64,000 nucleotides of DNA, from the NCBI GenBank assembly GCA_036250195.1, contig JAVHZZ010000005.1, positions 186,010,448-186,074,447 of the forward strand, in the 5' to 3' direction. Below are positions 20,822 to 31,295 of the stretch, in pieces. The notes under the pieces were generated by a model. That model worked only from the letters and a program-made list of their open reading frames with translations. It ran no database searches and was not told where the DNA came from. Within the stretch, counting starts at the first letter, position 1. Every line of letters starts with the position of its first letter. The position numbers and the translations under genes were made by a program. This stretch comes from Mixophyes australis. Its lineage: Eukaryota; Chordata; Amphibia; Anura; Limnodynastidae.

Positions 20822-21682
20822 TTAGTAGTCTGCATTTTCATATCTGTAAGGCTGTCCTGAGAAGCTGTTACTCATACACGGACCATATCGATAAAAGTCC
20901 ACGTTGTCCACTCTCTCAGACTTTGCGGGAATTTGATCCTGGTGGCCCAGTGCTGCTTTGATGACAGTGAAATCATCCGGAGATTTGACGTCAGGAAAGA
21001 CACCTTCTGATATGCTGTCTTGCATATGTGGATAGTTTTGCAGAGCTTTGACGTCACATATGTTGTCATTGTACTTTACCACAGGAGGTTTGTAGGCTTG
21101 GTACGAAACCTTGGTGGTGGTTGTAATGACAGTCTGTAAGGTTGGTGAGGGTGATCTGGCATATCTGCATGGGTACTCTGCATTGTAATAAGAATGGCCA
21201 GTATTTGCCTGAATTTGACCATAGTCACTTCTGTCCACATATCCACTTTTCGCAAGTATCTGCTTCCACCCGTGATGTTTACCAGCGCCATCATAACTCC
21301 TTTCATGTGAGTTTAACACACCAAGATTCGGTTGAGGCACATTTATCTGAACTCGGTCACTATCTGGCAGACTACCTACTGAGTCCTTGTAAACTGGTGG
21401 GTATGAATTTGAGTTCATGTAGCCAGGGACATGGAAATCATAACTACATGGTGTTCTGGGCATGTAAATTCTATTAGAGCATTTTGAAAATGGTGTCACA
21501 GAATCCCCCTGATATGCTACAGGATCATAACTGGATTTGAAAGGGTCTGCATTCTGAAATGAAGTGTAGTGTTGAGGTGGGAGAGGAAAATTCCCATCTG
21601 TCACAAGACCGAAGCGTTCAGATCCTTCTAAGCAAGATATGGGATGAGGATAATGGCCACCAGTATCATTGTATCTTCCCAC
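20822..21682 (-). CDS. gcm2: GCM2 coding exon 5, transactivation region and stop
   Basis: The acceptor CAATCTTTCATTTCAG precedes GTGGGAAGATAC. The exon encodes residues 198-483 and ends at TAA (20822-20824). It is rich in Ser, Tyr and Pro; conserved blocks include [11 protein letters not shown] (about 268-278) and [19 protein letters not shown] (about 379-397). An open frame continues 12 codons upstream into the intron, but the splice acceptor and the alignment with GCM2 fix the exon start. Confidence 0.94.
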   Translation of the reverse strand: MGRYNDTGGHYPHPISCLEGSERFGLVTDGNFPLPPQHYTSFQNADPFKSSYDPVAYQGDSVTPFSKCSNRIYMPRTPCSYDFHVPGYMNSNSYPPVYKDSVGSLPDSDRVQINVPQPNLGVLNSHERSYDGAGKHHGWKQILAKSGYVDRSDYGQIQANTGHSYYNAEYPCRYARSPSPTLQTVITTTTKVSYQAYKPPVVKYNDNICDVKALQNYPHMQDSISEGVFPDVKSPDDFTVIKAALGHQDQIPAKSERVDNVDFYRYGPCMSNSFSGQPYRYENADY

Positions 21683-24600
21683 CTGAAATGAAAGATTGTA
21701 CATTTTATCTGTAATCACTTACATTTCATGATTTGCAGAAAATAAAAATATAAACATCTACTATTTGAAATGTGTTACTGTTTTTCAATATGGTCACTAT
21801 ATTTAACATATATAGCTAACTGTTATTTATTTTGTTTGCTAGACAGAAATATATATATTTTTGTTTTCACAAGGTCAGCTTAGACTGCACTGTGCAAGAC
21901 ATGCTTAAACACACCAAAAAGTTACAAGTTAGCAACTGTGTATAATATATTTGTATATAGAATACGTTATTTCTAATTCACTGGCATAAAAACGGTCCAC
22001 TCGGCAACAGTAACAGTAGGTACAAGGGCTGTAACACAAGGGTTATCAGCACCAGTCTTCAAGTATCCTTAATGACAGGGGCTGGCTGGGCTGGGGAGCA
22101 GGGGGCATCTGCCCCCCGGGCCAGTCCCATAATGGGCTACTACTGGGCTGAGTCACTGGGCCATCTCCATTTTTCCACTTTAAAATGTTCATAATAGGCT
22201 GCTGAGTCAAGTCTTAGCCCCCCGGGCTAAAATTTGCCAGCCCTCCCCTGCTTAGCAGGTGATGATTTCAGGTTATAAATCAGAGGCAACATGATTAAAC
22301 ATAATCTATTGAGAATGGATGGATTTGCTCTAACATTTGTTTAAACTAGATTGTGGATGGTCATTTTTACAATATTTTAACCCCTCAGATCCTGGGGAAA
22401 CATTATCAACACTTTCTTCTACTCCTATTCTGTTCCCTCACTCACTGCTTCACATCTTCCTTTAGAGTAAAAGCTCCTATGGGCAGGATCATCTATGACT
22501 CGTGTTTCAGTGTATGTTTATTTTTCCTATTGTATTGCAACTAACCATATTCTATAGTATCGTCTTGTGCTGGAGTTTTCTAAACATTTTTAATAATATA
22601 CAGGATAATGCACCTACTATTTTTACACTGCAGAGTTCTGCGACTATATAAAAGGGACATATGTCACTTAAATATATCAAGGGTTTTAACAAGATATGGG
22701 AGGGGAACATTTTTCAAAGGAGGAGAAGTATTAGAGCACAAAGACAAGCACTGAAACTGGAGGGCAGTAGGTTCAGAGGAAGTGTGAAGGAAAATTACTT
22801 CACAGAAAGGGTAGTGGATAAGTGGAAAAGCCTCCTATTAGAGGTGGTAGAGGCTAATACAGTAGAGCAATTTAAACATGCTTGGGATAGACATAATGAT
22901 ATTCTTACAAAGAACTAAGGATCAAATAGGGTTGATTTTGCCATATTAAAATATGAGAAGACTAGATGAGCCAAGTGGTTCTTATTTGCCATCAAATTCT
23001 ATGTTTCTAGGACATGTATTTTAATACAGTTTAAGGATTATTTCTAGTATTTCTAATGAATAAAAGTAGAGGATGTGTTATTCCACATAACAAGTTTTAC
23101 CACTGAAGTGATTGCTTCAGAACTAATATTATTTACAGACATGGATACCTATATTGGTGTTAGTTGTTTGTAATAATAATAATAATAATAATAACAATAA
23201 TAATAATATTATTAATAATAATAATAATAATAATAATAATTAGTTGTGTATAATAATAATAATAATAATATTACTAATAATAATTTCATGATAGGCGGAG
23301 GTTAAGATCCATCAGTCAGCTGCTGTACATGTGCTCCAAGAAGCCAGACCTAAGTGCATTACTGAGCTGATTCTCACAGTTTTATCCTCACCTCAGATTC
23401 CAGAAGCTTCTTTTTCTGAGACAGGTGAGAGGATGACATCTGTCTTTTCACAGCACTTCTTCGGGCTTCTGTTTCCGATTTACTTTCTGGACGTGGGTGA
23501 TCATGAACTCCTTTTGCCTTAAAGTAAATCAGAAAAATGTTATCATTGGACAGATTCACTATAGATTATTAGTTTCACTAGAAAATCTGGATGTTCTGTG
23601 TGTCTTGCTTGATTGATTAGCCTGTGTGTTTGTTTTTGTAGGAAGCACTCTTCTGCATTCTTTTTGCTCAGCCATAACAAGGAAATCTACACGGCGGTAT
23701 AAACTATGTCAGTTATATGATTACAAATTTACATTTAATTACTCTAATTACTAAGATATACATATATGTGTCCATCAATGCTGAAGTGAACAAAATGTAT
23801 TAAAATTAGTCTTGAACTAACTGTTGCTGTTTACGTTTTGTCAGCAATGTTTTTTCTTGCTAAACTGCGTGATACAAGAATATACACTATATTTGGACTT
23901 CCAAATTTGAATAAAAGGGTTGTGTAATGAATTTAATGCACAGCACACCTGTTATAGTTAAACCTGCACTAACAGATAGCAAAAGGTTTTATTAAGGCAT
24001 CCCTCCCCCCAGATGAAGCCCCATGGCTCCTTAGTCTCTCTAACAAATTGGCAAAATATCAGGGTGGAGAAGGTGAGTGTGACGGGGAGGAACAATCACA
24101 AGACGCACTAAAGAGATTGTTCCTCCCACTCACACCCCCATTTACTGCCTGTTAAACTTGGTGAATGGAACTGATGTTCTGAATAACAGAACTGGCAGAG
24201 TCCCAGGCAAAACTGATTATGTAAAACATAAAATATGGTCATGTAAAACTCCATCAATGGAAATATATATATTTTGTAACTAAAGGCACATGGTGGGAAC
24301 CTTTTACATTGAACTAGAAGTGAAGTCTTCTAAACACAAGGTACTAGTAGTAGTAGTAGTAGTAGTAGTAGTAATAGTAAAAACTTTTTCCTACGTGGAA
24401 GTGCAACTTCATCTCAACAGTGTCTAATAAAGTTACCTGGAAGAAGATGGCTTTCCCATCAAGACGCCAGAAGTTAGTGACTGGATAACCACTGTGACCT
24501 CGACAAGGAATCAACTCCAGAGCAGAGTTACAATTACTGCAAAGTTTTTCTGAATGTAAACAAAACAGACAATATTAAGTAATAATTTGTTGTTATGTAT

Positions 24601-27415
24601 TTTGATACATATAGTCAAGAGCTGGGATTTGTGGAAAGGCACACGAACTGCTTGCTTCATCCTCTTATACCATTACTTTTCTTATGTTTTCTTAATTTCC
24701 CAATAGTGCTTTATGTGTTATCATATTTGTTTAATTTGACTTATGCAACTTGGATGGGGGAGTGGATGTGTTGGTAAACAGTGCTTGCCAGTCTGCAAAA
24801 ATACAAGCTTGTTTCAAAATATAGAGAAAATGTATCTATCTCTGATTAAAACCACTGTAAATGAATATTTGGTTTATTGGTATTGTTTAGTTATGTAATT
24901 TTAAAAGACAGTGTTCCTTTACGTGGAATAATATTTAGCAAAACCGGTTAAAAGCTAATTTACATATAATCTATAATAAAAGAGATGGTGCCTGCCACAA
25001 TTTTGTTAGAGGATAGATGAGTCTATCTCTGATTTGTACACTTGCTACCAGAATGGGGTCACCAAAAAGGATTTGCTTTATATACTTGTCACCAGAATGG
25101 GGCACTACTTTGCACACTGGTCACTAAGAAAGGCTTTGCTTTTTATACTTGCTACCAAACTGACATCATCTGCTTTGTATAACGGTCACCAAATAGGCTT
25201 CTCCATTTAAAGCTTGCCACTAGAGTGGGCTTTGTTTTCTATATTGACCACCAGTTACAGGGTCTGCTTGGTTAACACACCCTCAGAAAGGGTTTTGTAT
25301 ATTAGCAACCAAAATGAAATCTGCTTTATAAATTGTATGTGGTGGGCATGGGCTTGTATTTGGTGGGTGCATGCTGTGTATATGGTTGAAAAATTGTAAG
25401 GGATGCCCTGAATGTTCTGATCTCATTGGTGCACAGTTTTATTAAGTACACCACACTAATTTTACTTTACTACATAACTAACTCGGCTCAGCAGCTTATT
25501 AGGAACATTTAGAAAAAAAAATGCAAGTAGCCCAGTGACCCAGTCCAAGGAAGCTCAATACGGGGCTGGCCCACCAGTCCCTGAGTATACACATGTACTA
25601 TTATGTTTTGTGTGTAGTATATATTGCTGAAAGTTGTATGCACCTCATATGTATATGTATATTGCTCTGTAAGTAGCTTTTGGAGTACCTGCCCAATAGA
25701 AAGAATTATAAGTTGATACGTATAGAATAAAGTGGGTATTGGAACCTGAAAATCAAGTTTGTGTAGCATTGCAAGTTATTAATGTGTGAATTGGGTTGCA
25801 GGAAAAGCAGTTTGCAGGTTTGGTTCAGATTCAGGGCCATTCATTAAAAGTCCATCACAGAGCTTTATTAAATATATAATAATCCAAATATACATTTAAG
25901 ATAGCTAATGCCTGGTAGTAGTGTATTAAAGTATCATTGTCACTTACTTTGCTGTTTCTGCCGTGCTTTATCACAAATTGCTGGCCTGAGCTGCAATTTT
26001 CCACCATCAGGCAGGGTACAACCCCGGCTACACACCACCACACCCAGGCAGGACTTCTTCAAGATCTGACAGTTGTGGTTGTTGGTATTCCTCATGGCCC
26101 ATCCACTAAGGTGACGCTGAGCATTTTTGTCCTCCCCACCATATACAAATCGAACATAGCCATCTGTCCACTCCTGGAAGCTGTCAAACTGCTTCAGATC
26201 CTGCAATATCAGAAGGGATTGCTTCCAGTGAAATTGTAATATATGTCTTATTTGTTTCTATTGAGAAAGAAACTCAAATGTGGAATTTTAAACATTGTAC
26301 ATATTCCTTTGTTATATGCTGAAAGCTGCTCTCCAGCCACCTGCACCTGGTATTGTATTACAGTTTTAGATTTTTATGTACAGTAATTACATTTTTCTTA
26401 ATCAGTTCAAAATAAATAAAACTGTTTATTATATAACTATGTCATTATTCATCAAATAAAATGTACAAAGCACAAGCGTTGACAACAATGGTCTATTTAT
26501 TATTGCACTTTTTTTCCACTCATTCTAATACATGATTGTGTATCATTTGTACAGGTCACGAAAACTTTTGTTGAAAATCATTTGTATATAGGTGCAAAAA
26601 TAATAAATTTCATTGTCTGCTCTCTTTTTCAATTTTACATTTTAACCCATGATACAATGATAGTTTGCATGATTTCAAAATCATACAATAAACATAATAT
26701 AGCAGATCATGATGTCAACTTGGGGTAAAGTTTGTGGGGTAAATAAACCAGGATAGGTATACATATGGAACTGTTACATTACCCACTTATGGTAGTTCCT
26801 ATGAGATGAAGCCCAGAACATATAGGGGCCAATTCAATTCGGCCACGTTATTCTAGGAATAACGCAGCCTGCACACTATTACCATTAGTACGGTAAAAGT
26901 GCACAGTATTACCATTAGTACAGTAATTTTAATGCTGATTTTTGCTCGCACCTCTTGGGCCGTGTGTAAAAATCCAGGTTAAAATTACTGTATTAAAGGT
27001 AATACTACTAACACCGCGTTAATCCTAGACTAAAGTGGCCGAATTGAATCTGCCCCATAGATGGAGTTAATTTCAGTGAGTGATACACAAAGGTTATACC
27101 CAACTAAGCTAATCTAAGCCTCACAAGATATTGCAGAATATATTCTTAGTATTGGTGCACTGTTCACTGCAAAAATTCTACTCTAGTGATAGATTCTCTT
27201 CTCACCTTTGTTTCTTCCATGGACCAGCCCATTCATACAAAGTTTATGAAGTCTGTAAAACTGCACACTATTTTGTCAATAAATGCTATGAAATAATTAT
27301 ATTTGTCTATTACAATAAATCATATTAGCCCAAATTAATATGTGTCAGCATTATAGAAAATTAAAGGGATTTAAAAGGGAAACTAGGGAATTCCATCATG
27401 TTCTCAATGTCCAAA

Positions 27416-27456
<41 letters not shown>

Positions 27457-28832
27457 ATGCACAATATTGCTTGCAGCTGCCTGTAACTATAGCAATCCTG
27501 CTCTATATTTCTTCCCATCAATCTCATCTCTCACTTGATAAATATTCATCCACCTCTTATAAAATAAAACGGATCTAATTTTTATATGTAGATAATTGTG
27601 AGGGTAGTGAAAAGAACATTCACAAAGCGTGTAATACATACAATTTACACGATTTCACAGAGGGATATCAGACAATAATGATGAAATACATGCTAATTTG
27701 CACTGTAAAAAGCCACTTTAGTTTCTACATATACTTCACCAGACGCTTTGACACTAATCAACCTGGCTTCCGTTATTCGGATATTTAGGGGCTATAACGA
27801 TGAGGGTAAGTAAGGATATGGGCAAGCAGGGCATGCTGTCACCTGTAGTTCCACGAAAGCTGTATAGGTACGGTATGCCCATGATATGCAGTACAATAAT
27901 ATGGTTTCCTATGTAAAAATACATTAGCAAAACATCTTATCATAGATAACTTTTCAAATGATAGCTGTATACAGCGAGGGACACGAGGTATAAACTATTA
28001 TATTACATTACATGTATACTGCTCGATATAAGGGCAACTATCCAATAGTCAACAATACATACACATACTCTTTGCTTACAGTTGAGTCATGCGTAAAATT
28101 GTATTTTATTTATCCTAGAAATATATTTATTTTAATAGAGCCGTCGTAGCTTTTACTGATTTCATTTAGCAACATTTCTGAACAGTATCTATGGAAAACG
28201 AATGGCTAACTACATCTATAGACAATTCGCTTTTCTGAAGGAAATTAAGATCATTTTAATTCACATTAAAAAGTTTACAAAGTGTCGTTAACGGTCTTAT
28301 TATTAGTTTGCTAATGTGAAATAAAAATATGTAACATGTAACACATATTTCAATGTTACCCACGATCAGGGCTGGAGAATATGTTTGCTCTGGGATCAGA
28401 CTGTTTGGCAATAGATTAAGGCACAATGCGCTTCACAATTGAGAATTAACAGTCCAGTAAAAGCGATGACATTTTCTATTGATAGCACCGACTAGTATGT
28501 TTGCAGACACTTTCATTGTGTATAGACTGGATTAAAGAGCAGGTACTTCACAAGTACTTACTGTCTACTGGATTGTACATCATTTATTGGAGCCGAGTTT
28601 GCAAACCAGTAGCATGCCAAAATTACTGTAATAATATATGGCCCATCAGTAGTTTTATCCCTTTTGTAGCATTGGTAAAAGTATGGCACACGTAAATATC
28701 ATATTACAGATTGTTGCTACACATTAATAGGAATAATAATGTATTTTGCGGTGTGTTTAAATTTGAGCACAAAAAGTATGAGGGGATATTTAAATGGGAT
28801 CCACTCAGCAAAATATGATTTTTTTATAGACG

Positions 28833-28911
<79 letters not shown>

Positions 28912-30440
28912 ACATCCGATGTACAGTGAGATCTTTAGAACACAACATATTTCACATCTCAATCAGAGCGGTTGCCGTGAGAGTCTTGGTACTGTCACAG
29001 CTAAAAAGTAAAAACGTGCATATATTTTATCATATATCTTTATTTTATTATTGTGTATAATGTTTATTCTTATTTTGTATTTTTTCCAGCCAATCTATGA
29101 GGCCTCTGATAAATACATTGCTATGTTTGAATCAAGCTAAAAGAAAACAAGTCTAATTTATTTCGTCTAATTCAATAAAATGTCCCATATTTTACTAATA
29201 AAATATAGAAACCACGAACGTTTTAATTTCGTCCTACTTTAAATAATGTCATTACTTGTTTCTATCTTGACGTCTTTTTTATCTGAATATCTCCCTTTAA
29301 TTCAACCAAAGCGAGTATTGTTTATGAAATCACTCGGCGGCAGAACCAGTTATTTTTATCACAGCATGGGACTTTTGGAAGAAGAGAAATGATTGTTGCA
29401 TTTTGGTATGTTTCAGTTCTGTTGGTGTTCCGGGATTTTTCTATCGGTTATCTATATAATATATCAGTTCTTTTATGCCAATCATACGATAATGTATGCT
29501 ATCTAATTGCTCAGTACAGTCCAAGCAGAGAAAACAGTCTGAGCTTATGTGGTGCACTATTCACTTACACTAAACTGCCCGTTAATAAATGACCCTCTGA
29601 GTAATTACCATATATGAATCACACTAATTAATCTGTTGTATTTGCATATTTAGATTACACATAATTCTTATCAATGTATTATAATATAGATATTTTAAAG
29701 CTCTATCGTCATAATATGAAACAGCCACAGTTTATTTGACAGTTTTGCAGACCTCACATTTACATATGGTGACTGTCTGACAGACATTGCCAGGGGCTTT
29801 GCTTGTTCTAAGTCTGCTCAGCACAACAATTAGGATGTCATTGTCACCATTTACTATTGTAAAGGTTTCGATAATTGTTCTTTTCAACAAGACAGCACAT
29901 CAGATCATTATACACTGTATTTAGTGACTGACTTCAATTCTTCAAACTTAAATATCCCGCCATAGAAAATTGTTAATTTCTTTCACTATTAGCAACAGGA
30001 AATAAAGAATGAATCTTTTAATAAACGGATAAACATTTAATTATTATATTATTGCTAATGTTATGTCCATATATTGTACTTGATGTTTATGTTAAAATAT
30101 CCCCCACTTGCATCCCTATGTTCAATATCTATGACATACTGGAAGGTCAATTGGCTGTTATTAAATTGCCCTTAGTCTCTCTCGGTCTGTGTGTTAGGGG
30201 ATTTAGACTGTAAGCTCCAATGGGGAAGGGACTGATGTGAGTGAGTTCTCTGTACAACGCTGCGGAATTAGTGGCGCTATATAAATAAATAAATAGATGA
30301 TGATGATATGATTAATTATACTATATACTATGCTATATAACTTATATAAATGCATATATATTGCTAATGCTGACAGTATGAATTGTAGCTGGGATTACAC
30401 AAGTTCACCTGTCTATAATTCTTACTTTAACGTTTCATAC

Positions 30441-30514
<74 letters not shown>

Positions 30515-31295
30515 TATCTCATTCTTTTGTATCTAGTTGTCCTTAGGACATAATTTTATGAACTACAACACATTAATGGGCTGTAAATCTAACTGAGCTG
30601 TGTACCGATCATCGGATGAATGCCTATGTACCGATATGATGTACCGGTAAATGTCCAAAACACACAGCGCTAAATTACACAACATTCATTTTATCTTTAT
30701 AGTCTTGAGCCCAAATTCATTTCTATATAACTACAGTGTATTATTTCTTGGGACAACTGCAACTATACTCAACACATAGTTATAGCATTCACGTTATATA
30801 TGGTAAGAGTTTCCTTTGATACACATTAATGCTAACATTCCTATTAGCTGTATTAGTTTATAGTTTAATGTTTTTAGTTCATTTTATGCTGTTTGCAAAG
30901 TTGTCCCCAGCTGCTCTTTTGATCTGATGCATATTACTATGATGTTTTGTTTCTAGCTTGTAAAGCAGGCATAATTACCAGTACTCCATGCATGCAGTGT
31001 GAAAGTATTTGTTCGGCTCTGTTTCTCCTAAAAGAGCCTGACTCTTTGAACTTAAATACACATGTACTGCGTTCCCACCTCAGCACTGTTGCTTTAGCAC
31101 ACCACAAAAAAGCAGGTGATTGCAAAGAGCACAAAGGGTAAATACTAGCATGTCAACCGAGACAACAGCAAATCTGACTGACAGTGCTGTACTCACCTGT
31201 GGCAGTTTGGGGTCATTGATGTCCCAGGTTAGCTTCATCCCATAGGAACAGATACAGTCAGAGTCATCGTACATGTCCCCAGACACCTTGGACAT
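20822..31295 (-). CDS. gcm2: GCM2, glial cells missing homolog 2 transcription factor (five coding exons)
   Basis: The joined exons (31197-31295, 25948-26200, 24437-24549, 23392-23517, 20822-21682) encode 483 residues, close to human GCM2 (about 506). The GCM DNA-binding domain spans about residues 24-175 and includes [67 protein letters not shown] and [12 protein letters not shown]. The cysteine and histidine residues expected to hold zinc are present (for example C121, C124, C133, H136, H160, H162). GCM2 rather than GCM1 is indicated by [13 protein letters not shown] at the N-terminus and by [16 protein letters not shown] at 379-394. All introns have GT-AG ends and matching phases (0, 1, 0, 0). 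The start at 31295 has A at -3; a second ATG, codon 8, is possible. GCM2 is a nuclear activator required for parathyroid development and for its pharyngeal counterparts in lower vertebrates. No frameshift or missing exon was found, so the gene looks functional. Confidence 0.95.
22076..22250. mobile_element. hAT-type MITE in GCM2 intron 4
   Basis: It starts CAGGGGCTGGCTGGGC and ends GCCAGCCCTCCCCTG, similar in ends, interior (GGGGGGC, CCCCGGGC near both ends) and length to the 182-bp element at 38808-38989. The flanks CTTAATGA and CTTAGCAG match at only 4 of 8 positions, so the target duplication has decayed. Confidence 0.65.
22400..22545 (+). mobile_element. retroposon-tail fragment in GCM2 intron 4
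   Basis: The phrase TTTAGAGTAAAAGCTCCTAT then GGGCAGGATCATCTATG, after a pyrimidine-rich block, resembles the region before the 3' end of the L2-like copy at 30165-30310 (ACTGTAAGCTCCAATGGG). It is truncated and diverged. Confidence 0.35.
22640..23011 (+). mobile_element. retroelement fragment with reverse-transcriptase-like C-terminal peptide
   Basis: A frame at 22661-22918 contains [20 protein letters not shown] and [18 protein letters not shown]. This pattern (FTxRVVxxWNxLPxEVVxAxSxExFKxxLD) is familiar from the end of non-LTR retrotransposon proteins. It is followed by GTGGTTCTTATTTGCCATC and AAATTCTATGTTTCT, a frequent repeat tail. Assignment is by resemblance only. Confidence 0.45.
23171..23286. 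repeat. (TAA)n microsatellite, interrupted
   Basis: Two TAA-rich blocks with TTATTAATAATAA interruptions separated by TTAGTTGTGTA, in GCM2 intron 4. Confidence 0.9.
23392..23517 (-). CDS. gcm2: GCM2 coding exon 4, end of the GCM domain
   Basis: The acceptor TGATTTACTTTAAG and donor GAATCTGAG followed by GTGAGG bound 42 codons (residues 156-197), [20 protein letters not shown] then a basic stretch [14 protein letters not shown]. Intron 4 is 1709 bases. Confidence 0.94.
24343..24375. repeat. (TAG)n microsatellite
   Basis: About ten TAG trinucleotides in GCM2 intron 3, 60 bases before exon 3 in plus-strand order. Confidence 0.9.
24437..24549 (-). CDS. gcm2: GCM2 coding exon 3, zinc-binding segment
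   Basis: The acceptor TTTACATTCAG and donor TTCCAG followed by GTAACT bound 113 bases encoding residues 118-155: [20 protein letters not shown] and on to GKAIFFQ. The phase agrees with exons 2 and 4. Intron 3 is 919 bases. Confidence 0.94.
25948..26200 (-). CDS. gcm2: GCM2 coding exon 2, main part of the GCM domain
   Basis: The acceptor CTGATATTGCAG precedes GATCTGAAG; the donor is CAGCAAA followed by GTAAGTG (phase 1). It encodes residues 34-117 and the first base of codon 118, covering [17 protein letters not shown] to DKARQKQQ. Intron 2 is 1398 bases. Confidence 0.95.
26825..27056. mobile_element. Harbinger-like MITE in GCM2 intron 1
   Basis: Inverted ends GGGGCCAATTCAATTCGGCC and GGCCGAATTGAATCTGCCCC, each flanked by ATA, a 3-bp duplication. 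Inner arms also pair (GTTATTCTAGGAATAACGC against GCGTTAATCCTAGAC). It is 232 bp with no coding capacity. Confidence 0.75.
27418..27454. repeat. (TA)n microsatellite, GCM2 intron 1
   Basis: Pure TA run. Confidence 0.95.
28836..28909. repeat. (TA)n(TG)n compound microsatellite, GCM2 intron 1
   Basis: About 19 TA units pass directly into 18 TG units. Short open frames across it are artefacts. Confidence 0.95.
30165..30310 (+). mobile_element. L2-like retroposon 3' tail, GCM2 intron 1
   Basis: ACTGTAAGCTCCAATGGGGA, then TGTACAACGCTGCGGAATTA and GGCGCTATATAAATAAATAA, ending in GATGATGATG repeats. The complementary end is seen at 19384-19830. Confidence 0.55.
30444..30516. repeat. (TA)n microsatellite, GCM2 intron 1
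   Basis: More than 30 TA units with one CA interruption near the end. Confidence 0.95.
31197..31295 (-). CDS. gcm2: GCM2 coding exon 1
   Basis: It encodes residues 1-33, from ATG to LPQ, and ends CTGCCACAG followed by GTGAGT (phase 0). It contains the first residues of the GCM domain. The first 13 residues are acidic and differ from the mammalian N-terminus. Intron 1 is 4996 bases. Confidence 0.93.

Noticed and set aside
21683..21718. Starting GCM2 exon 5 at the upstream in-frame ATG (21718)
   Set aside because: Those 12 codons lie in intron 4; the CATTTCAG acceptor at 21683 and the phase with exon 4 fix the exon start.
28717..29060. Open frames on both strands with YIYIYI or VCVCVC stretches
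   Set aside because: Translations of the TA/TG microsatellite in GCM2 intron 1; likewise at 12900, 13690, 30440 and 38541.
20822..31295. Alternative identity GCM1
   Set aside because: The CSYGM(K/Q)L(T/S)WDIND start, CTLPDG segment, [17 protein letters not shown] and the [12 protein letters not shown] block are GCM2-like; GCM1 differs at these places.
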